Notes under the pieces: generated by a model | Told to the model about the DNA's origin: nothing | Seen by the model: only the letters and a program-made list of their open reading frames with translations | Database searches by the model: none | From: Pantoea sp. 1.19 | GTDB lineage: Bacteria; Pseudomonadota; Gammaproteobacteria; Enterobacterales; Enterobacteriaceae | Reading direction: 5' to 3' | NCBI RefSeq assembly: GCF_001922585.1 | Contig: NZ_MRBS01000001.1 | Location: 186,001-250,000 of the forward strand | DNA length: 64,000 nucleotides | Position numbers and translations under genes: made by a program | Shown: piece after piece, positions 1 to 7,592 of the stretch | Layout: every line of letters begins with the position of its first letter | Numbering within the stretch: position 1 is the stretch's first letter

Positions 1-205
1 CTGCCGCGCTCACGGCGACAGTGTGCATCGGATTGTTGAGAGCGGCAATACATGCCTGACGGGTGAGAAGGTAAGGCGATTTTGGTTTGGACGGGTCTTT
101 GCGCGTTGCCATGAGCCTGCCGCTGCGTATCCACTGCTGGCAGGTGGGGCGAGAAATTCCGAGGAACGCGCAGGCCTCATCCATAGATAGGGCATAGGTT
201 TCCAT
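1..205 (-). CDS. xis: Excisionase, P22 Xis type (partial, cut by window edge)
   Basis: Small DNA-bending protein that works with the phage integrase in excision. Only the first 68 codons are in the window. The start is the ATG at 205, behind AAGGAG. The visible protein contains EACAFLGISRPT followed by QQWIRSGRL, a winged-helix DNA-binding pattern that I recall from P22 Xis, and it continues with a run closely like P22 Xis (TRKDP.KPKSPYL..RQACIAAL). In P22-type phages int lies directly beyond xis, so the integrase is expected just left of position 1. A terminator hairpin separates it from the next gene upstream (248-278). Confidence in the family is high; the C-terminus is unseen. Confidence 0.88.
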   Translation of the reverse strand, partial: METYALSMDEACAFLGISRPTCQQWIRSGRLMATRKDPSKPKSPYLLTRQACIAALNNPMHTVAVSAA

Positions 206-247
206 ATCTACTCCTTATGCTGCCAGCACAGCGCCAGCGCGAAGCAA

Positions 248-278
248 ATAAAAAGGCCAGATTGGTGAGAGTCTGGCC
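248..278 (-). terminator. Rho-independent terminator upstream of xis
   Basis: On the minus strand GGCCAGA pairs with TCTGGCC around a 10-nt loop and is followed by TTTTTATT. It lies between the early-left gene at 310-534 and xis, so xis expression from PL would need N-dependent antitermination. Confidence 0.75.
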
Positions 279-309
279 CGTGTATGTGTCGCCTTTTTTA
301 CTGTCATGA

Positions 310-534
310 TCAACATCGCTGCTCTTTACCTATCAGCATCACGTAGTAAGAAAGCCAGGATTTTGCCCTGAATCTTCCTGTCGGTAGGGCGCTGATCTGC
401 TGTGTATATTTATCGAGGATGGAGGTGGTGATGCGGTCGTGCTCTGATTTAGGCCTGCCATGTATGGCGCTGATGATTTCGCTCCTGCATTTACGCGCTA
501 CGGCCCTTAGCGCATTTTCCTGCGCCGGACTCAT
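310..534 (-). CDS. Hypothetical early-left protein, 74 aa
   Basis: Function not recognised. The 74-aa product is basic (several KCR, GRPK and RAK clusters) with no visible domain motif, signal or membrane segment. The start overlaps the stop of the upstream gene by 4 bp (ATGA), so the two are probably translationally coupled. It is the last gene before the terminator at 248-278. Confidence 0.6.
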   Translation of the reverse strand: MSPAQENALRAVARKCRSEIISAIHGRPKSEHDRITTSILDKYTQQISALPTGRFRAKSWLSYYVMLIGKEQRC

Positions 535-743
535 GCCACTCGGCGATGCTGCTTAGCGCGCTCAATGCGCTCGTCGTCCTCGCGACATTCAGAACTGCAG
601 TAACTGGTCGCCGGTAATGATGGCTCTCCGCAGTTTTTGCAAATCGGGGAGCGGGGCTCAGGATGCGTGCGGTTAGCCAGAGCAATCTCGATCAGCTGCA
701 TCTCGCGGGCAGTTGCTTCGTCAATCGGATCGGCGTACGTCAT
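531..743 (-). CDS. Small C4 zinc-finger protein, 70 aa
   Basis: The middle has CKNCGEP and, 13 residues on, CSSEC, a four-cysteine zinc-ribbon arrangement like those in phage TraR/DksA-like or DUF2116 proteins. The N-terminal half (DPIDEATAREMQLIEIALANR) is helical and fits the TraR/DksA-like plan. A role in modifying host RNA polymerase is possible but inferred only. It overlaps both neighbours by 4 bp, so it belongs to the early-left operon. Confidence 0.65.
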   Translation of the reverse strand: MTYADPIDEATAREMQLIEIALANRTHPEPRSPICKNCGEPSLPATSYCSSECREDDERIERAKQHRRVA

Positions 744-967
744 TTTTTCACCTCTGCCGACTCTGCCCTGGCTTTCAGATTCCGCGCGTAATCCATCGGC
801 CCAATGCCGTTAACCAGATCGCGTTTGCTCCAACCCATAGCAGCCGCTAAATCATCAAATTCAGCACGTGCGTCGTAAAGTTCCTGTTCATGCAGCAACT
901 GCGCCTCTTCAAGCTCGGCTAAGCGCTGCTCTACCTCTGTCATCTGTTCGTTCTTTAAAGCAATCAT
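740..967 (-). CDS. Hypothetical early-left protein, 75 aa
   Basis: Not recognised. The N-terminal half (residues about 8-40) is acidic and heptad-like, suggesting a short coiled coil. ATG start behind AGGAAA, overlapping the recT stop by 4 bp. An internal ATG at codon 9 is a possible alternative start. Its place directly after recT suggests an accessory early gene. Confidence 0.55.
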   Translation of the reverse strand: MIALKNEQMTEVEQRLAELEEAQLLHEQELYDARAEFDDLAAAMGWSKRDLVNGIGPMDYARNLKARAESAEVKK

Positions 968-1839
968 GAATGGTTTCCTGAATCACCTTCGAGAACGCTG
1001 TATTCGGCACTCAATACGGATGCGTTGTCCTGATCAATGTCAGACTCGGCTTTTTCATCCAAAACTACAGCTTTCTGCATTTCAATGCTGACCGGCAGAT
1101 ATTTGAACAGGCGACGGATGACAGTTTTCTTTGCCATCTCTTCCCAGTGAGTAGCCCAAGGAGAGTTTGTGCCATCCCAGTTGATTGACCCGTCTTTATT
1201 CTTTTTTACTGATTTGCTTTGAGCTGCTACCTGATTGACTTGGCGAGCACTCATAACTTCAAACTGAACCCCGCCATCCCTGAGCTTTGCTACGGAATAA
1301 ACATGCGTAATCGGCGCTGACTCATCATCACATGGCTTATGGTGAAGCCGCTCATCAAGGCCATATTCGTAACTGAATTCATCCCCCTCTCGCACAGCGC
1401 GAGCAGAAAGGCTGATGATTTGCCCTGAGCGCCGAGCTAAATCAATCATCCCGCGGTAGCCGATAATTAGCTGTATATCAGTGCGCTCTGTAACCCAATT
1501 TCCTGCCGAGTCTTTTTTCCTTTTCTCGAATGGAATGAGGTATGCGTGACCAAGTGCGCCGCCAGGCTCCAGGCCAAGCTGAGAGCACTGTACGACGGCA
1601 CCGATAAAGCTTTGAGTGTCACACTTTGCGAGCGTCGGGTTTTTGCGTATTTCAGTGGTGACGATGCGAATCATGCGGTCAGCCGTCATATGACGAGGAA
1701 GAGCCGCAGCAAGCTGGCTTTTCATGGCTGGCTGATTCATGAAGCCGACAAGCGTTTGCTCGGGCGTTTTGTTGGCAACCTGCTTGCTTTGCTGCGTCTT
1801 CTGCAGGTCAGCGCTGGCAATAGGAGGCTGGTTAGTCAT
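964..1839 (-). CDS. recT: RecT-family single-strand annealing protein
   Basis: Binds single-stranded DNA and anneals complementary strands in phage recombination, using the ends made by the RecE-type nuclease encoded just upstream. The 291-aa product has the RecT core: [18 protein letters not shown], the [16 protein letters not shown] segment and a C-terminal [18 protein letters not shown] block. Rac RecT is 269 aa, so this is a full-length member with a longer tail. Its start overlaps the recE-like stop by 8 bp. Family assignment is firm. Confidence 0.95.
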   Translation of the reverse strand: MTNQPPIASADLQKTQQSKQVANKTPEQTLVGFMNQPAMKSQLAAALPRHMTADRMIRIVTTEIRKNPTLAKCDTQSFIGAVVQCSQLGLEPGGALGHAYLIPFEKRKKDSAGNWVTERTDIQLIIGYRGMIDLARRSGQIISLSARAVREGDEFSYEYGLDERLHHKPCDDESAPITHVYSVAKLRDGGVQFEVMSARQVNQVAAQSKSVKKNKDGSINWDGTNSPWATHWEEMAKKTVIRRLFKYLPVSIEMQKAVVLDEKAESDIDQDNASVLSAEYSVLEGDSGNHS

Positions 1840-2653
1840 TGCGTAATTCCTTAGCCCAATAAGGGAGAGATAGTGTTGCTATGCCGGGCCACTCATTGCG
1901 CGACATGCATTCTGCGTAGGTTTGAAGGTTTCTTTTATATTCTGCTCGCCCGGCATCCTTGGCTAACTGGTCAAGTATGAATACCTGCACCGGGAATCTG
2001 CCGCAGCTGATTGATGTACTGACTGCCAGAAATGCGAAAGTAGGAATCTCACCAAATTGCGAGGCATATCCATCCGTGTAGAAGGAGTCCTGGACGTGAT
2101 AGCGGTAGCTATAGAAATCCTTTTTAAACCTGTCGATATCAGCTGTGCTTTTTACATCAATGCACCAGTTAAACTCAGTGATGATTTTGTCCGGCCGGCA
2201 GCGCGATAAAACGCCGGTGTCTCGGTCACTCCAGTAAATGCTCGCCTCTGCATTTCCCTGCGCTTCGAGCATCCACCGGGCAATCGGATGGGCCATTGCA
2301 CTTTCACGCATCAGCTTCAGCTTCCGGTTGTCGTCGTGCGTGATAGGCGTGATTCCCTCAGCCTCGCACCGTTCCAGAAATTCCTTTTCCTTCTCCTTTC
2401 CTGCAGTAGTCCGGCGGTTAACCTCCGGCCCTATCTCAAAGCGCTTGCTAAATTCATCTGGCTCAAGAAGCAGGCAGTGCAGGGCGGTGCCTAAATCCAG
2501 CGCGGCTGTTTTTTCTTCATCAACTGGCGCACCTTTCCGCCACTGATAGATAGCTGGGCTAACTGCAATATCATCCAGCTGCGATTTGCTGATGCCCGGG
2601 CCGCCGTGATAGTCCTCATTGCTGATGTCGTAGTAGATGCCCGGCTCCATCAC
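1832..2653 (-). CDS. recE: RecE-type 5'-3' exonuclease (exonuclease VIII C-terminal domain)
   Basis: Digests one strand from duplex ends and hands the tail to RecT. The 273-aa product matches only the C-terminal nuclease domain of Rac RecE. It starts with [10 protein letters not shown] and has [11 protein letters not shown] and the PD-(D/E)XK residues around CRPDKI and IDVKST (Asp and Lys of the catalytic site). The large N-terminal extension of Rac RecE is absent, as in many phages. It is coupled to recT downstream (8-bp overlap) and to the gene at 2650 upstream (4-bp overlap). Confidence 0.92.
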   Translation of the reverse strand: MMEPGIYYDISNEDYHGGPGISKSQLDDIAVSPAIYQWRKGAPVDEEKTAALDLGTALHCLLLEPDEFSKRFEIGPEVNRRTTAGKEKEKEFLERCEAEGITPITHDDNRKLKLMRESAMAHPIARWMLEAQGNAEASIYWSDRDTGVLSRCRPDKIITEFNWCIDVKSTADIDRFKKDFYSYRYHVQDSFYTDGYASQFGEIPTFAFLAVSTSISCGRFPVQVFILDQLAKDAGRAEYKRNLQTYAECMSRNEWPGIATLSLPYWAKELRND

Positions 2654-2964
2654 GCCACCTCGTCAAACGAATGCCGGCGCATAAACACCTCAACTGCATA
2701 TTCGCGCGTAATAATCATCGTCAGCACATCAAACAGCATTTCTCCTGCTCGCTGCTGATAATCAACGTCGCTCTCGTCCAGATAATTGCACGCGAGTTTT
2801 GTGTGTTCGCCTGGATAATACTCTCGAATTGCGGTCATTATCGGATTAGCTGAATCACGTTCCGCCCGGTATTCGACCGTCTCGCGAATGCGCTCATGAT
2901 CTGCATCAGAAAGTGAGGCAATGATCGCAGTAATTTCCTGTTCGTCTTTGTATGTGAGTTTCAT
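2650..2964 (-). CDS. Hypothetical early-left protein, 104 aa
   Basis: Not recognised. An acidic, mostly helical 104-aa protein ([23 protein letters not shown] near the N-terminus) with no cysteine motif or membrane segment. It sits immediately upstream of the recE-like gene with a 4-bp overlap and shares a TAATG junction with the small gene upstream, so it is part of the recombination cluster. Exonuclease-associated helper proteins occur in such places, but there is no direct evidence here. Confidence 0.6.
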   Translation of the reverse strand: MKLTYKDEQEITAIIASLSDADHERIRETVEYRAERDSANPIMTAIREYYPGEHTKLACNYLDESDVDYQQRAGEMLFDVLTMIITREYAVEVFMRRHSFDEVA

Positions 2965-3134
2965 TACGGATTGCCCTCCGCACTCAGGATTTCAAACAGT
3001 TTTTGCAACCAGCTTTTTTTCGGTGGCGGTGCAAAGTCGGCGCCGGTCAGAATGTTTTTACGTGCGTGCATCACTGATTTGATGCCGTCGAATGTAGGGC
3101 AGCCCGATGCCGCCCCTGCGTAAGCTAAGCGCAT
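2964..3134 (-). CDS. Small hypothetical protein, 56 aa
   Basis: Reads MRLAYAGAASG...KSWLQKLFEIL and ends one base into the next gene (TAATG overlap). A GAGGTAAA ribosome site precedes the ATG at 3134. The product is basic with a short amphipathic C-terminal helix. No family is recognised; coupling and the good ribosome site support it as a real gene. Confidence 0.55.
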   Translation of the reverse strand: MRLAYAGAASGCPTFDGIKSVMHARKNILTGADFAPPPKKSWLQKLFEILSAEGNP

Positions 3135-3157
3135 GGGTTTACCTCGTTGATATGGAA

Positions 3158-3180
3158 TTAAAATGCCCCTTAACAGGGGC
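3158..3180 (-). terminator. Probable terminator hairpin in the early-left operon
   Basis: Perfect 6-bp stem GCCCCT/AGGGGC with a 4-nt loop, followed on the minus strand by ATTTTAATT. A second hairpin (AAGCCGT...ACGGCTT) lies at 3201-3222. Together they fill the 94-bp gap between 3134 and 3229, so the genes to the left probably need antitermination. Confidence 0.5.
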
Positions 3181-3228
3181 GAAATTTACAATAAATCGTC
3201 AAGCCGTCACGTATAACGGCTTTGCGAT

Positions 3229-3462
3229 TTACTCTATGTCGCAGACGTATTCAAAGTCACCGCATGAAGATCCGCCGTTTTTTAAAGCGATTATCACTGG
3301 GGCGCGAACCAGAACTGCGTCCATCCCGCCCCAGTCACGGCTCAGCTTCCACTGCTTTGGTGGCGTTCTCCCTAACGATTCGAATACTGCTGCGCGCTCG
3401 GTGTTAAATCTTGCCCGCCCATCCATAACAAAATATTCAAATTCTTGCATTATCTTCCCCAC
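3229..3462 (-). CDS. Hypothetical early-left protein, 77 aa
   Basis: Not recognised. Soluble 77-aa protein with FEYFVMDGRARFNTERAAVFESLG at the N-terminus and no motif that I can assign. Start at 3462 (ATGGGGAAG); an ATG four codons on is also possible. It is followed by two hairpins. Confidence 0.5.
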   Translation of the reverse strand: MGKIMQEFEYFVMDGRARFNTERAAVFESLGRTPPKQWKLSRDWGGMDAVLVRAPVIIALKNGGSSCGDFEYVCDIE

Positions 3463-3475
3463 CCTGGTTAAGGGA

Positions 3476-3709
3476 TCAAAGCTTCCGCCAGCCCTTCATA
3501 TACACGATTAATCCCTTTTTTCTCATAGCCTGAAGTCGGCGGTCGAGAATGCGGGCCGGTTCCTCGGCTCCCGCGCACAATTCACGACATGCTGGGTAAG
3601 CACCTTTACTGCTGCTGCCAGGCTTGCCAAAATAAATATCCGAAAATTTACTTGGCCCAGTGCTAATGCTGTCCAAAATTAGTTGATCTAACTTTCTGTA
3701 TTTGCTCAA
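3476..3709 (-). CDS. Hypothetical protein with possible winged-helix fold, 77 aa
   Basis: The order of segments (KLDQLILDSISTGPSKFSDIYF, then ILDRRLQAMRKKGLIVY, then a C-terminal strand) resembles a winged helix-turn-helix: helix, helix, recognition helix, wing. This is pattern-based inference only. Start at 3709 behind AAGGAAAG. Located in the PL operon between two unknown genes. Confidence 0.5.
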   Translation of the reverse strand: MSKYRKLDQLILDSISTGPSKFSDIYFGKPGSSSKGAYPACRELCAGAEEPARILDRRLQAMRKKGLIVYMKGWRKL

Positions 3710-3770
3710 TTTTTCTTTCCTTATTGCAAAAAATTAATCCCTCAGTGGCGGGCTATTCGCATTCCATTCC

Positions 3771-3962
3771 TTATTCAAGGCTTTGTGTTTCGATCTGATC
3801 GAACCATTCAATATACTGTTCAGCCATTTCTCGTAAAGATCTGGCATATTTCTGTTCGTCTTTGCTGAAATCAGATAAAGACGAACAATTTCCGATCGCA
3901 TCAAGGCACTGCTCGAAATCCAGCTTTGTATTTCTGAACTGGCAATAGCTCATATTTCCCAT
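3771..3962 (-). CDS. Conserved small phage protein, 63 aa
   Basis: Begins MGNMSYCQFRNTKLDFEQCLDAI. The MSYC.FRNT start is one I recall from many small early phage proteins of unknown function in enterobacterial prophages. It is acidic and helical, without membrane segment. Translation could also start at the second Met (MSYC), which carries the conserved part. Confidence 0.6.
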   Translation of the reverse strand: MGNMSYCQFRNTKLDFEQCLDAIGNCSSLSDFSKDEQKYARSLREMAEQYIEWFDQIETQSLE

Positions 3963-4034
3963 CCTGATATCTCCTGTTAAATGTCGCTGCGTAGCACCTC
4001 AAAGCCGTCTGAGCAGACAGCTTTACGGTGTTAC

Positions 4035-4211
4035 TCAGTGGCCTGCATAGTCACGAAGAGCTTCCACAATTCGAATTGCCTGCTCTATGCTGCTGGTATC
4101 TTCATCAGGCGGAACCTGATAATTCACTACCTCAAGCTTTTCCGCTAAAACTCTTAATTGCTCAGCAACCCAATCCGGATCAAAGCTTTCGGGAATTTCG
4201 ATGTCATGCAT
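4035..4211 (-). CDS. Small hypothetical protein, 58 aa
   Basis: I place the start at 4211 (MHDIEIPESFDPDW) because GGAG lies upstream at a normal distance. The longer reading from 4310 would overlap the gene at 4231-4530 extensively. Acidic, helical, no recognised domain. Confidence 0.5.
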   Translation of the reverse strand: MHDIEIPESFDPDWVAEQLRVLAEKLEVVNYQVPPDEDTSSIEQAIRIVEALRDYAGH

Positions 4212-4230
4212 CCTCACTCTCCTGTAGTGG

Positions 4231-4530
4231 TTACTGGCCCAATGCCTTTGCCATGGCGGCCTTTGCTCTTTTGTACTCTTGTGTCTGCCGGCAGCCTTCG
4301 TCATGCTCATAAAGAGCGATTAACCCACGAAGCGACTCAAAAAGCTCAGGTGCTGCGGCTAACAACCGAGTGTTAGCTTCGTATTCTGCCGTTACCTGCC
4401 CAGGAATAGCCACGCCACTTACCCGCACAGATTTATTTATTCCAAAGCCATCAGCCTGGCCGTGAACTACGTTCCCATATTGGTCTAACCGCCACGGCCC
4501 GGGCGTGCCTTTAAATTGTCCCATCTTCAA
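4231..4530 (-). CDS. Phage early protein with TPGPW N-terminus, 99 aa
   Basis: Starts MKMGQFKGTPGPWRL and has NTRLLAAAPELFESLRGLIALYE near the C-terminus. TPGPW...N..L.AAAPEL is a layout I know from many Ea22/Ead-like early proteins of lambdoid phages. The function of the family is unknown. Overlaps the pentapeptide gene by 20 bp. Confidence 0.7.
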   Translation of the reverse strand: MKMGQFKGTPGPWRLDQYGNVVHGQADGFGINKSVRVSGVAIPGQVTAEYEANTRLLAAAPELFESLRGLIALYEHDEGCRQTQEYKRAKAAMAKALGQ

Positions 4531-4930
4531 CCTCGTCAGTTAATTTAACCCAGCCAGGGCGCTCGCCTTTTCCAAGATAAAAATCAATAATATCCAACAG
4601 TCGCGGGTAGAATTTCAACGCCTTTGCCCCATCCATTTTCGCAATTTCCAGCCTGGAGAATTTGCGCCACTGCTCTACGGTATGTTGCTGGCAACCCACC
4701 CGTACACACTCACCGTTAGTGATTTGCAGGAAATAATCCTCACCCACCATTACAAAAGTTTTCTCCGGCAAGCTGGAACCGCGCAGGTCGGCATCGCGCA
4801 GGTTGGCACCAATCAGGTCGGCATCGCGCAGGTTGGCACGGCGCAGGTTGGCGCACTTTCCTGACTTGCCTTCGCTTTGAACCCATTGATGGTGCTCATA
4901 TAAAATCCTATTTAATTCGGTAGCGTTCAT
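4511..4930 (-). CDS. Pentapeptide-repeat protein, 139 aa
   Basis: Residues about 25-55 hold six tandem A(N/D)LxxA-type pentapeptides (ANLRR, ANLRD, ADLIG, ANLRD, ADLRG), expected to form part of a right-handed beta-helix. The rest, with EQWRKFSRLEIAKMDGAKAL, has no recognised domain. Full-length pentapeptide proteins can mimic DNA, but six repeats are short for that, so no function is proposed. The short tandem units also give a 15-bp DNA periodicity at about 4785-4855. Confidence 0.8.
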   Translation of the reverse strand: MNATELNRILYEHHQWVQSEGKSGKCANLRRANLRDADLIGANLRDADLRGSSLPEKTFVMVGEDYFLQITNGECVRVGCQQHTVEQWRKFSRLEIAKMDGAKALKFYPRLLDIIDFYLGKGERPGWVKLTDEVEDGTI

Positions 4931-4963
4931 TTTGATATCTCGTAATTGCCAATAAAAGGCCGC

Positions 4964-5284
4964 TTAGCGGCCTGTCATGTAATTCAGTGCGCCAGTATTT
5001 CCTGTTCGCTCCACATAGGCTGCATAGAGTGGGTTAACTGTCGTTTCTAATTTCTCAGCCAGCGGCGTCAGAGCGTCATACATCGCTGCTGCAAACATCC
5101 TCCGCTGGTCTGCTGTAAAGTTCAGGTACTGCATAAACATCTGCTGCTGATTAGCGAAGTGCTCCATGATTTCAGCGTGTATCAGCTTCATGATGGCTTC
5201 GTCTGGCATGTTGTCTGTGATGCGCTCTCTGACGCGATTGGCGATATACGGCGCTATCTTTTTAAACTCTGTTGCTGTGTCCAT
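4964..5284 (-). CDS. Hypothetical early-left protein, 106 aa
   Basis: Not recognised. Helical 106-aa protein (residues 20-60 rich in Met and Gln, NQQQMFMQYL). Starts 3 bp beyond the stop of the N-type antiterminator, so the two are co-transcribed from PL. No signal peptide or membrane segment. Confidence 0.55.
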   Translation of the reverse strand: MDTATEFKKIAPYIANRVRERITDNMPDEAIMKLIHAEIMEHFANQQQMFMQYLNFTADQRRMFAAAMYDALTPLAEKLETTVNPLYAAYVERTGNTGALNYMTGR

Positions 5285-5286
5285 GA

Positions 5287-5538
5287 TTACCTCGCTGTTA
5301 TCCCGTTACTCTTCCGATACCCGGCCGCATAAATCGCAACATCAGGCAGGCAGGTGCCGCCGATTTCTTCACGCGATGGCCTCGGGCTCATTTTGTAATC
5401 GATACTGCTCAGCGCTTTGCTAACGCGATCAGACCCGTACAGAGCGGCATTGATGATTTTTACAAACCGAGGCTCGCTGCGACGTTTTGCACGATGAGCG
5501 GCTGCACGTTTTGCGTTGTAACGCTGCTTCGAATTCAT
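5287..5538 (-). CDS. N: Antitermination protein N, P22 type
   Basis: First gene after PL, the place of N. The start at 5538 follows AGGAG. The 83-aa product has an arginine-rich N-terminus (RYNAKRAAAHRAKRR) like the boxB-binding motif of N proteins. Its C-terminus, YAAGYRKSNGITAR, is almost the end of P22 gp24/N as I remember it. N binds the nut RNA and host Nus factors so that RNA polymerase reads through terminators such as 3158-3180 and 248-278. Candidate nut sites with matching spacing are at 5703-5741 and 7911-7948. A longer upstream reading to 5595 lacks a ribosome site. Confidence 0.85.
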   Translation of the reverse strand: MNSKQRYNAKRAAAHRAKRRSEPRFVKIINAALYGSDRVSKALSSIDYKMSPRPSREEIGGTCLPDVAIYAAGYRKSNGITAR

Positions 5539-5702
5539 GGTATTTCTCCTGATGAGTGCTTTGGTGGTGTGGTGCCGGTGCCTCCCGGCGAGCATTTACA
5601 GCCATCAATGCCCGGATAAAGGAGAGCATTCATGAAGCATGAATGTTGGCTGTACCGTGTGCGCATAGCCACATTCACCACACCCCGAAGCACTCGCTCC
5701 GG

Positions 5703-5741
5703 CCTACCTGCATCAGGTAGGAATCGTCTTGTTAATGAGCA
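5703..5741 (-). promoter_or_regulatory. nutL-like site (boxA-like plus boxB hairpin)
   Basis: On the minus strand TGCTCATTAAC (boxA-like, 5731-5741) is followed by a perfect 8-bp stem CCTACCTG/CAGGTAGG with an ATG loop (5703-5721). The site aligns without gaps over 35 nt with the nutR candidate at 7911-7945, sharing CCTG(A/T)TGCAGG. It lies between PL and N. Confidence 0.65.
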
Positions 5742-5797
5742 GACCTATGAGGTCGCAAGTAGTTAGCTTGCCGTCGATGTTTCGTTTCGATGAGCAG

Positions 5798-5826
5798 ATA
5801 ATCACATATCGTGTTAAATGCGTCAA
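5798..5826 (-). promoter_or_regulatory. Promoter PL
   Basis: Minus-strand TTGACG (5821-5826), a 17-bp spacer and GATTAT (5798-5803). Two operator half-site pairs overlap it (5803-5813 and 5827-5837), so it is repressor controlled. It drives N, recET and xis. Confidence 0.75.
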
Positions 5827-5837
5827 CACAAATTGTG
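5803..5837. promoter_or_regulatory. OL operators (two CAC-N5-GTG sites)
   Basis: CACATATCGTG (5803-5813) and CACAAATTGTG (5827-5837), 24 bp centre to centre. The same motif and spacing occur three times at OR, so these are the binding sites of the CI and Cro proteins of this phage. No third OL site is visible. Confidence 0.8.
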
Positions 5838-5942
5838 TTTAATTGGTGGTGGGTTGCTTTACCCACTGTTTTCAATGGTTATTTTAAAATCAGAATGGTT
5901 GCTATGAGGTTTGTGGCCGAGAAAGCCCCGCTAAGTGGCAGG

Positions 5943-6060
5943 GTGCAGGTTTACCCGCAGGGTGCAGGAGGTGAAAAAAAGTGCAGGAGTGACGAAAAAG
6001 TGCAGGAGTGACGAAAAAGTGCAGGAGTGACGAAAGGGCAGATGCTGCAGGAGCGAAAAA
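5943..6060. repeat. 19-bp tandem repeat, about five copies
   Basis: Unit GTGCAGGAGTGACGAAAAA with exact period 19. Copies start at 5943 (degenerate), 5962 (one-sided variant), 5981, 6000 and 6019, and a further partial copy starts near 6045. It lies between PL and the terminator of the rex-position genes, outside any convincing gene. Possible protein-binding array or slippage-derived minisatellite. Confidence 0.8.
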
Positions 6061-6079
6061 GCCGCTTCGGTAGCGGCTT
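6056..6079 (-). terminator. Terminator of the cI and rex-position operon
   Basis: Minus strand AGCCGCT-ACCGA-AGCGGCT followed by TTTTT. It ends the leftward transcript of cI, 6506-6904 and 6103-6513. Confidence 0.85.
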
Positions 6080-6102
6080 GGCATTGACTGGAGGATAATC
6101 TT

Positions 6103-6513
6103 TTAGAAAAACAACTTCGCAACTGACAGCGATATCCCAGCGATAGCTATAGCTGTAAAGATCGTCCAGAGGATTTGTTTGTTTACTGCCGATATTATGG
6201 ATGAGTTCATTTCGCTGATGCTTGGTTTTTTTGATAATTTTTCATCTATATCGATCTGCTTCTGAAGAATTACAGCTACATCGCGAGAAGTGTCAGCAGA
6301 AGTCTTGCGTAGCTCACGGATATCCGCACGAGCTTCGGCAAGATTTGCTTTGATGTCTTCAACATTAGCTTCCAGTTTAGCAACCCTAAGTAGCATGTCA
6401 TCTCCTCCACCGCCGCCATTGCCATATGATGATGAACCATCTGTCACTCTGAGTCTACTACTAAGCGATTCAGGCGATGTGCTATGGACTAACTCTAGTT
6501 TAGCATTACCCAT
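6103..6513 (-). CDS. Tail-anchored coiled-coil membrane protein in the rexB position
   Basis: Not recognised by family. The 136-aa product has a glycine/serine-rich N-terminus with a run of glycines (residues about 31-37), then a long heptad region (LLRVAKLEANVEDIKANL to about residue 95, coiled coil), and one C-terminal membrane segment (ILWTIFTAIAIAGISLSVA). This tail-anchored plan resembles XhlA-type proteins. It overlaps the gene at 6506 by 8 bp and lies downstream of cI in the lysogenic transcript. By position, as with lambda rexB, it may act in superinfection exclusion; that is inference. Confidence 0.65.
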   Translation of the reverse strand: MGNAKLELVHSTSPESLSSRLRVTDGSSSYGNGGGGGDDMLLRVAKLEANVEDIKANLAEARADIRELRKTSADTSRDVAVILQKQIDIDEKLSKKPSISEMNSSIISAVNKQILWTIFTAIAIAGISLSVAKLFF

Positions 6514-6904
6514 GCCAATCCTCGCTTACTACATTGAAATATGCTTCTTTTTTATCTAGTGAGTCTCTAAGTGATTCTATCAGCTCACATTTGAAGGTAT
6601 ACACTCCAGATTCTTTTGCTTCCAAATACATGCTTGCCGACAGAAATGAAGTATGCATCACTGGGTCTATGCTGTTGGCTGGTATGGGTTTTATCTTTTC
6701 ACTCATAATGCTTTCGCCAGATGGTGAAACGACATCAAGCCTTGTGAAATAGATGTCATCAACAAGAAGATTTATAAATGATATACCTACTGTTATATGA
6801 AAATGGCCATTAATTGATTTAAAATTTAAGGTTGGCTTGGCTATTCCTGACTGTTCATTTGCAGGAAAAATAAATGCTATTTTTCCATTTTTATCTGTGT
6901 TCAT
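6506..6904 (-). CDS. Hypothetical protein in the rexA position, 132 aa
   Basis: Family not recognised with certainty. A soluble, beta-rich protein (GKIAFIFPANEQSG near the start, then FHITVGISFINLLVDDIYFTRLDVVSPSGE) that may resemble DUF6941-like phage proteins. It starts 39 bp after cI behind GGGAG and overlaps the membrane protein gene downstream. AT-rich compared with its neighbours. Expected to be expressed in the lysogen together with cI. Confidence 0.65.
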   Translation of the reverse strand: MNTDKNGKIAFIFPANEQSGIAKPTLNFKSINGHFHITVGISFINLLVDDIYFTRLDVVSPSGESIMSEKIKPIPANSIDPVMHTSFLSASMYLEAKESGVYTFKCELIESLRDSLDKKEAYFNVVSEDWHG

Positions 6905-6943
6905 GCTCCCGCCCAGTAAAAATTTATATTTATAGGATTTCAG

Positions 6944-7585
6944 CTAAACCAGTCGCATCTTAGTCTCGACAGCCACCCCGATGATCCGGCAGTTACCGTT
7001 GACGGGTATCATGGGCCACTGAGGGTTTAGCCCCTTCAAATACTTCTGCGCACCGTCGAGCACCAAGCGCTTAAACGTGGCCTCATTGCTGTCTGACAGC
7101 TTGGCAATCACCAGGCTGTTGTTGATCGCGTCTCGCCCGGTATCAAACAGAACAAACGTTCCTTCAGGTATGCTGAGGCCTGCTGGCGCCGTCATGGAGT
7201 CGCCTTCAACTTCAAGCCAGAAAGCTTCCCCCTGGATGTGAGCGTCAGACTCCAGCCACATATCCACTTCCTTCAGGGTGTAGGCCTCAATAGCCTCACC
7301 CCATGCGCCGGCCTGCACTTTGCTGAGGACTGGGTATGATTTTCCTGCATCATATGGACCCTTATATGCGGAGCCAAACAACAGTTCTGCGGAGCTAACG
7401 CCAAGAGCCCGTGCTATTACCTCTGCATCATCAACGCTTACCGCTCTAGTTCCCGACTCATAATTTCCTATCCGAGACTGCGAAGCCCAACCGCAGAGCT
7501 CAGCCAAAGCCCGTTGTGAAAGGCCTTTGAACTCACGCAGCCGCTTAATTCTTTGAGAGATGGTTTCTTTTGTTTTCATAATCAT
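6944..7585 (-). CDS. cI: CI-type prophage repressor, S24 autopeptidase
   Basis: Maintains lysogeny by binding OL and OR and self-cleaves when RecA is activated. Residues 8-60 form an XRE helix-turn-helix (SQRALAELCGWASQSRIGNYESG). The C-terminal S24 domain has the cleavage site Ala92-Gly93 (VQAGAW), catalytic Ser130 (EGDSM) and Lys172 (TFKRL), so it should be inducible by DNA damage. 213 aa, normal for the family. No ribosome site precedes the ATG at 7585 and the OR operator nearest cI ends 8 bp away, so the PRM transcript is probably leaderless, as in lambda. Confidence 0.95.
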   Translation of the reverse strand: MIMKTKETISQRIKRLREFKGLSQRALAELCGWASQSRIGNYESGTRAVSVDDAEVIARALGVSSAELLFGSAYKGPYDAGKSYPVLSKVQAGAWGEAIEAYTLKEVDMWLESDAHIQGEAFWLEVEGDSMTAPAGLSIPEGTFVLFDTGRDAINNSLVIAKLSDSNEATFKRLVLDGAQKYLKGLNPQWPMIPVNGNCRIIGVAVETKMRLV

Positions 7586-7592
7586 TTTTTAT

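Noticed and set aside
4785..4855. Tandem DNA repeat as a separate element
   Set aside because: The 15-bp periodicity is explained by the pentapeptide repeats of the gene at 4511-4930.
5943..6060. CRISPR array
   Set aside because: The repeats are directly joined with no unique spacers and no cas genes are near.
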